Source: Acidobacteriaceae bacterium (GTDB taxonomy: Bacteria; Acidobacteriota; Terriglobia; Terriglobales; Acidobacteriaceae). Taken from it: a DNA stretch of 26,607 nucleotides. The stretch spans positions 1 through 26,607 of the forward strand of contig JASHUF010000196.1 of the NCBI GenBank assembly GCA_030040175.1, given 5' to 3'. This document shows positions 23,510 to 26,607 of this stretch, piece after piece. The notes beneath the pieces were generated by a model. The model saw nothing but the letters and a program-made list of their open reading frames with translations, was not told the origin of the DNA and did not search any database. Both the position numbers and the translations under genes were made by a program. Within the stretch, counting starts at the first letter, position 1. Each line of letters starts with the position of its first letter.

Positions 23510-24406
23510 CTAAACGCGCAGCTCCCGGCGCGCGGTCTCGGCCACGCGGCCCAGGTCGGAGGTGGTGAGCACGCGGATGCGGTGCTCCTCCATGGTCTCG
23601 ACCCCGAAGCGGTAGAGGGCCAGCCGCTCCGGCTCGGCCTCCCCGGATTGGGGCGAGACGGCGCCGAGCTTGGTCACAGGCTCGATGATGGCCGTGAGCT
23701 CGAGCTCGGCCTTTTCCACGCGCTCCACGCCCGCATGCAGCGCGGCTGCCGAAAAAGCCAGAACCTTCGCCGTCTCCACTCCCGGATCCAGGCTGACGGC
23801 GTGGAACATGCGGATGAGGCCGTTGGGCCGGTAGCCGGCATCGATGCGCAGCGGGTCGCCGGGGCGGGTGTAGTCGGAGGCGGCGATGCGCTTGCGCATC
23901 AGGTCCCAGACCTGCGCGTGCTCGAAGGCGCGGCGCATCTCGCCCTGGATGGCGGCGCGCGCGGTGAGCCGGGGAAGCTTTTCGCGCGGCGGCGGATCGA
24001 CGTAGAGGCGCATCAGCTCCTCTAGGCCGGCGGGCAGGCTCTCGGCGAGATACGCCCGGGCCTCGGTCATCTGCACGCCCAGGGAGAGCGACTCCTCGAG
24101 GATGGCCATGAGCGGGCCCCCGGTCTCCTGTTCGAGCCGGGCGCGCAGCTCGCTCTCCATGCCTTCGAGCACGGCGGTGTCGGCATCGGGATCGAGGCAG
24201 CGCACGCGGCGCCAGTCGCGGGTGAGGCGGACTTGAATGCGTTCGGGGGACCCGTTCGTTCCCGGTTCGCGCAGGATGACGCCGATGTGCACGTACTCAT
24301 TGCGCACCGCGTCGGGCACATAGCGGAGCAACTGAAACGCGCAGGCGCGGCGGGCGATATTTGGAGCCGGTCTTCCCGGGCCTCGCGTATTTTGTTGCCG
24401 CCCCAT
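23510..24406 (-). CDS. DUF3037-family protein, downstream partner of a HipA-like kinase
   Basis: This 298-residue protein carries the DUF3037 signature near its N-terminus: AFQLLRYVPDAVRNEYVHIGVILREPG (about 23-49). The rest is mixed helix/strand, ending in HRIRVLTTSDLGRVAETARRELRV. The function is unknown. DUF3037 genes often sit beside HipA-like kinase genes in other bacteria (from memory), and here it lies 173 bp after one on the same strand. The ATG at 24406 follows a TGA by 2 bp (TGACGATG), the end of the last of three mini-cistrons, so its translation may be coupled to them. No independent Shine-Dalgarno is evident. The first 16 residues (GRQQNTRGPGRPAPNI) are unlike the family and may have come from the junction rearrangement; an internal start is possible but I see no good ATG. 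Confidence 0.85.
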   Translation of the reverse strand: MGRQQNTRGPGRPAPNIARRACAFQLLRYVPDAVRNEYVHIGVILREPGTNGSPERIQVRLTRDWRRVRCLDPDADTAVLEGMESELRARLEQETGGPLMAILEESLSLGVQMTEARAYLAESLPAGLEELMRLYVDPPPREKLPRLTARAAIQGEMRRAFEHAQVWDLMRKRIAASDYTRPGDPLRIDAGYRPNGLIRMFHAVSLDPGVETAKVLAFSAAALHAGVERVEKAELELTAIIEPVTKLGAVSPQSGEAEPERLALYRFGVETMEEHRIRVLTTSDLGRVAETARRELRV

Positions 24407-24600
24407 CGTCAGTTCACTCTCCGGCCCATGTCTCGATCCCCGCTCCGGCCCATGTCCCGGTCTACGCTCCGGCCCATGTCTCGATCCTCGCTCCGCTTGG
24501 GGCCCATCGTCAGTTCACTCTCCGGCCCATGGTCAGTTGGCCCCCCGCGCCCATCGTCAGTTCACTCTCCGGCCCATGGTCAGTTGGCCCTCAGGTTCAT
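24404..24600 (-). repeat. Duplicated stop/start junction array between HipA-like kinase and DUF3037 genes
   Basis: On the minus strand the word GTGAACTGACGATGGG occurs three times, at about 24563-24548, 24516-24501 and 24417-24402; the last one is the DUF3037 start. Two large units are offset by 47 bp (both contain GGCCAACTGACCATGGGCC and GGAGAGTGAACTGACGATGGG). The segment nearest DUF3037 holds a 24-bp tandem unit (ATGGGCCGGAGC...GAC). Translated, the array gives three short frames at 24557-24577, 24510-24554 and 24409-24507. Each closes with ...RVN-TGA, and each TGA is followed by an ATG two bases on. The kinase stop (24580-24582) is likewise followed by ATG two bases on. Confidence 0.85.
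24409..24507 (-). CDS. Third mini-cistron of the junction array (32 aa, repeated MGRSxDRD unit)
   Basis: This 33-codon frame begins MGPKRSEDRD, contains in-frame copies of an 8-residue unit (MGRSVDRD, MGRSGDRD) and ends MGRRVN. The 24-bp period keeps the frame open. It starts 2 bp after the TGA of the preceding mini-cistron and ends 2 bp before the DUF3037 ATG. The peptide is highly charged. It may be only a ribosome path for reinitiation, or a by-product of tandem slippage. Two shorter frames precede it (6 codons plus stop at 24557-24577; 14 codons plus stop at 24510-24554). None has its own Shine-Dalgarno. Confidence 0.3.
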   Translation of the reverse strand: MGPKRSEDRDMGRSVDRDMGRSGDRDMGRRVN

Positions 24601-25488
24601 GCTAGCGCGCGCCTGCGCGCGCTGCCAGGGATCGGGCGCCGGCGCCGGAGATGCGGTTCCCCAATGGGGAAACGGGTCCCGGTCGGAGCGGCGGAACTCC
24701 TCGATCAGATCACGGATGCGGCTGCGGCGCAGGAGCAGTTTTTCAACCAGCGCCTCCATTTCTCCGAGATCGCCGCCGTACCATTCGGGAGGAACTTCGC
24801 CGGCCGCGGACCAGACGGTTGCCTCGGGCATGGTCTCCATCCTTGTCAGCCACGGCTCAAAGGCGTTCCACGCTTTCACTTCTTGGTAAACAGTATTGCG
24901 GTAGTAGACGCCACGGAGCGGCGCGTCCTCAAAGCGCCAGTCGCCGGCGTGGAAGCAGTAGCCGAAGTCGATGAAGACGGCGGAGTAGCGGCGCTCGCGC
25001 TGCCGGCGCACAAAGACGGCCTGGCGGCCGTTGGCGTTGGCGGTCCACTTGTCGAGGGCGAGGATGCCGGCGAACTCGGCCAGGTTCCTGACCTCCGCGA
25101 GCTGCTCCTCGGGCAGGTAGTCGAGCACCTGGCCGGGCATGGTGCCGCCGGCAAAACGCGAGCCGAACTGCAGGCCCGGCTGGCAGCGCTCGCGCCTGCG
25201 GCCGAGATCGATCTCGAGGCCGGGCGTGTTTTCGACCAGCCACGCCGAGACTTCGACCAGCTCCACGCGGGGCACGGCGAGCCCGGCGGCCAGGGCCAGG
25301 CGCGAGGCGAGAAACTCGTTGGCCAGCACGCGCCGGTGCTGGGGATTGTTCTGGAATTTGACCACGTAGATGTGCCCGTCGGCGCCCAGCATCAACTGCC
25401 CCTGCGCGCCGCCGCGCATCCGCCGGATCTGCTGCACGGCCAGGACCGCCAAACCCGCTCTCCTTATCGCGTCGTTGGTCTCTCGCAT
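24580..25488 (-). CDS. HipA-like kinase-fold protein
   Basis: This 302-residue protein is related to the kinase part of HipA (the HipA-like/HipA_2 group). Phosphotransfer residues are recognisable: K44 in IYVVKFQNN and E58 in LANEFLASRLA. The catalytic-loop-like LALDKWTANANGRQ has D146 and N151, and VFIDFGYCF has D174 (DFG). The protein lacks the N-terminal HipA domain and there is no HipB-like helix-turn-helix gene next to it, so it is not a classical HipBA toxin pair. Its target is unknown. The start at 25488 was chosen for family fit; the frame is open to 25719. The gene is divergent from a methyltransferase (163 bp to that frame's first ATG). Downstream is the junction array and DUF3037. 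Confidence 0.83.
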   Translation of the reverse strand: MRETNDAIRRAGLAVLAVQQIRRMRGGAQGQLMLGADGHIYVVKFQNNPQHRRVLANEFLASRLALAAGLAVPRVELVEVSAWLVENTPGLEIDLGRRRERCQPGLQFGSRFAGGTMPGQVLDYLPEEQLAEVRNLAEFAGILALDKWTANANGRQAVFVRRQRERRYSAVFIDFGYCFHAGDWRFEDAPLRGVYYRNTVYQEVKAWNAFEPWLTRMETMPEATVWSAAGEVPPEWYGGDLGEMEALVEKLLLRRSRIRDLIEEFRRSDRDPFPHWGTASPAPAPDPWQRAQARASMNLRAN

Positions 25489-25650
25489 TCTATAGCGGTC
25501 CGCCCGCGGGCGTATCCGGTAACGGCGATGGAGCAGGCGGGCAACGCCGAAGGCAATCCATCGATCAGAATCGCGTGTCCTGAATTCCGGGACCGATTCT
25601 TGCGACTGAGCCCAGGCGTCTACTAAGATGGGCGCACACTTTCGCGTGCA

Positions 25651-26433
25651 ATGCCGCGGACAATTCCGCCCACCGGGAGCCGGCGATTGAATTCCCCCAG
25701 GACGCTCAGAGACTTTCAACTTGCGTGCAAGGTTCCGATGGAGTCACCGCGGCGCCACGACAAGACCATGTTTCTGGTCAAAGACGCCATCGCCCGTCTG
25801 ACCGGCCGCTTCGCCTCGGCCGGAACCAGCCTTCTGGAGGTGGGGGGACATACCGGATGGCAGACCCTTGCTTATCGCGCGCAGCTCCAGGCGCCGCGCC
25901 GCGCCGTGATCTACGACTGGCAGGACTGGCGGCTGGACGAGGTGAAGCAGGCGGGGATCGAGTTCCGCAAGGTGGACCTTGAAACCGACGACTTTCCCGA
26001 TGCGGACTCGGCCTTCGACGTGGTGATCTGCAACCAGGTCTTCGAGCACATCAAGAACATCTACGGCGCGCTCACGGAGATTCACCGGGTGCTGAGGACG
26101 GGCGGATTTCTCATCCTCAGCGTTCCCAACCTCAGCGCCCTGCACAACTGCCTTCTGCTGGCGCTGGGCAGACAGCCGACCACCATGGCCATCCGCGGAT
26201 CGCACATCCGCGGCTATGCGATTCATTCCATGACAGAGTTCGTGACCCGCAACGGGCACTTCAATATCCGCGCGCTCAAGGGCTATGGATTGCATCCCTT
26301 CCTGAGCGGCGCGCTGCCGTGGATCTTCAAGACCTATTGCCACACGCCCGTCTGGGTCCTCGAGAAACAGGCGTCCGCGCTGCCGACGTGGCGCGAAGAG
26401 CGGGCGGCGACGTTCACTACGACAAAATTCTAG
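25651..26433 (+). CDS. Class-I SAM-dependent methyltransferase
   Basis: This 260-residue protein has a Rossmann-type methyltransferase core. The SAM-binding motif I is LLEVGGHTGW (61-70), with the second glycine-rich residues slightly altered. D89 follows strand 2 (AVIYDWQDW), and the post-core motif is FDVVICNQVFEHIKN (122-136), then the typical LRTGGFLILSVPN. The acceptor substrate is unknown; the C-terminal half resembles enzymes acting in lipid or glycan modification, but this is inference. Starts at 25651 and 25738 (MESPRRHDK) are both possible; the conserved part begins after the second. The stop TAG (26431-26433) is in the left CTAG of repeat copy D. Divergent from the HipA-like kinase. 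Confidence 0.88.
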   Translation: MPRTIPPTGSRRLNSPRTLRDFQLACKVPMESPRRHDKTMFLVKDAIARLTGRFASAGTSLLEVGGHTGWQTLAYRAQLQAPRRAVIYDWQDWRLDEVKQAGIEFRKVDLETDDFPDADSAFDVVICNQVFEHIKNIYGALTEIHRVLRTGGFLILSVPNLSALHNCLLLALGRQPTTMAIRGSHIRGYAIHSMTEFVTRNGHFNIRALKGYGLHPFLSGALPWIFKTYCHTPVWVLEKQASALPTWREERAATFTTTKF

Positions 26434-26607
26434 CTGGTTGCCTCAATGGCCCAAGGCGATGTGCAAACGCCCCTCAGGGGCTAAAGGCCGCGATTTTGTT
26501 GGCGCTTATCGGCACGACTGAAGAGCTTGCTGAAAAATGGCAGTTGGCGAGGACCGAAGCGAAAAACGTCCCTCAGCGGCTAAAGCCGCGCGTTGATTTT
26601 GCGCAGC
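26430..26607. repeat. CTAG-bounded palindromic repeat, copy D (cut by the window edge)
   Basis: It begins CTAGCTGGTTGCCTCAATGG, then carries, in reverse orientation to copy B, the words CCCCTCAGGGGCTAAAGG, GCGATTTTGTTGGCGCTTA and GGCACGACTGAAGAGCTTGC, and then the AGCTTGCTGAAAAATGGCAG block with CCCTCAGCGGCTAAAGCCG. It is the long form that includes the nested block seen at 3862-4009, but without the 112-bp element at 4052-4163. The right end lies beyond the window. Confidence 0.8.

Noticed and set aside
24409..24577. CRISPR array at the tandem repeats
   Set aside because: The units are 24 and 47 bp with no unique spacers of constant length, and they are explained by duplication of a gene junction. 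No cas genes are nearby.
24580..25488. Classical HipBA toxin-antitoxin pair
   Set aside because: The kinase lacks the HipA N-terminal domain and there is no helix-turn-helix HipB gene on either side; the partner is DUF3037.

Overview
The window looks like chromosomal DNA from an acidobacterium (Acidobacteriota, probably a Terriglobia/Acidobacteriaceae-type soil organism). This is inferred from high GC content, a roughly 1,060-residue TonB-dependent receptor with an N-terminal carboxypeptidase-regulatory-like domain (a family greatly expanded in that phylum), a neighbouring GH3 xylosidase/glucosidase, and small palindromic repeats built on 'GGCTTTAGCC..CTGAGGG' blocks. No rRNA, tRNA, CRISPR array, phage gene or transposase gene is visible.

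Layout, left to right. (1) 50-1060: a LacI-family regulator on the minus strand, then about 950 bp of gene-free DNA with one palindromic repeat. (2) 2013-3789: DNA polymerase IV (dinB) and a SpoT/Mesh1-like HD hydrolase, both plus. (3) 3816-4220: a composite nested repeat. (4) 4217-10348, minus: a GH3 glycosidase with a PA14 insert, preceded by the large TonB receptor. This is a glycan uptake and breakdown pair. The glycosidase promoter carries a perfect LacI-type operator, and a similar site lies upstream of the LacI gene. (5) 10854-12287, minus: a small hypothetical protein and a lipoprotein, divergent from a DUF2235 alpha/beta-hydrolase (12502-13542). (6) 13680-14276: a CDP-alcohol phosphatidyltransferase, then a 54-residue cysteine-containing mini-protein on the minus strand. 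(7) 14689-16956, plus: an rrf2/iscR-like regulator, iscS and an iscA/erpA-type carrier, forming an Fe-S assembly operon with no iscU. (8) 16975-19035, minus: a YraN nuclease-fold protein and a class-III aminotransferase. (9) 19468-23343: another repeat, a secreted hypothetical protein, a DUF4337 membrane protein, an AhpD/CMD-like protein and cysteinyl-tRNA synthetase. (10) 23510-25488, minus: a HipA-like kinase and a DUF3037 protein separated by an array of duplicated stop/start junctions. (11) 25651-26433: a methyltransferase ending in a fourth copy of the repeat.

Two features stand out. First, a family of CTAG-bounded palindromic elements (four copies, two of them with nested blocks) supplies the TAG stop codon of three unrelated genes. 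Second, the HipA-kinase/DUF3037 junction has been amplified into three tiny cistrons, each ending in TGA two bases before the next ATG, so that DUF3037 translation may depend on serial reinitiation.

Most gene calls rest on motifs read by eye. Start codons were chosen from family length and ribosome-binding sites and differ from the longest open frame in many cases.
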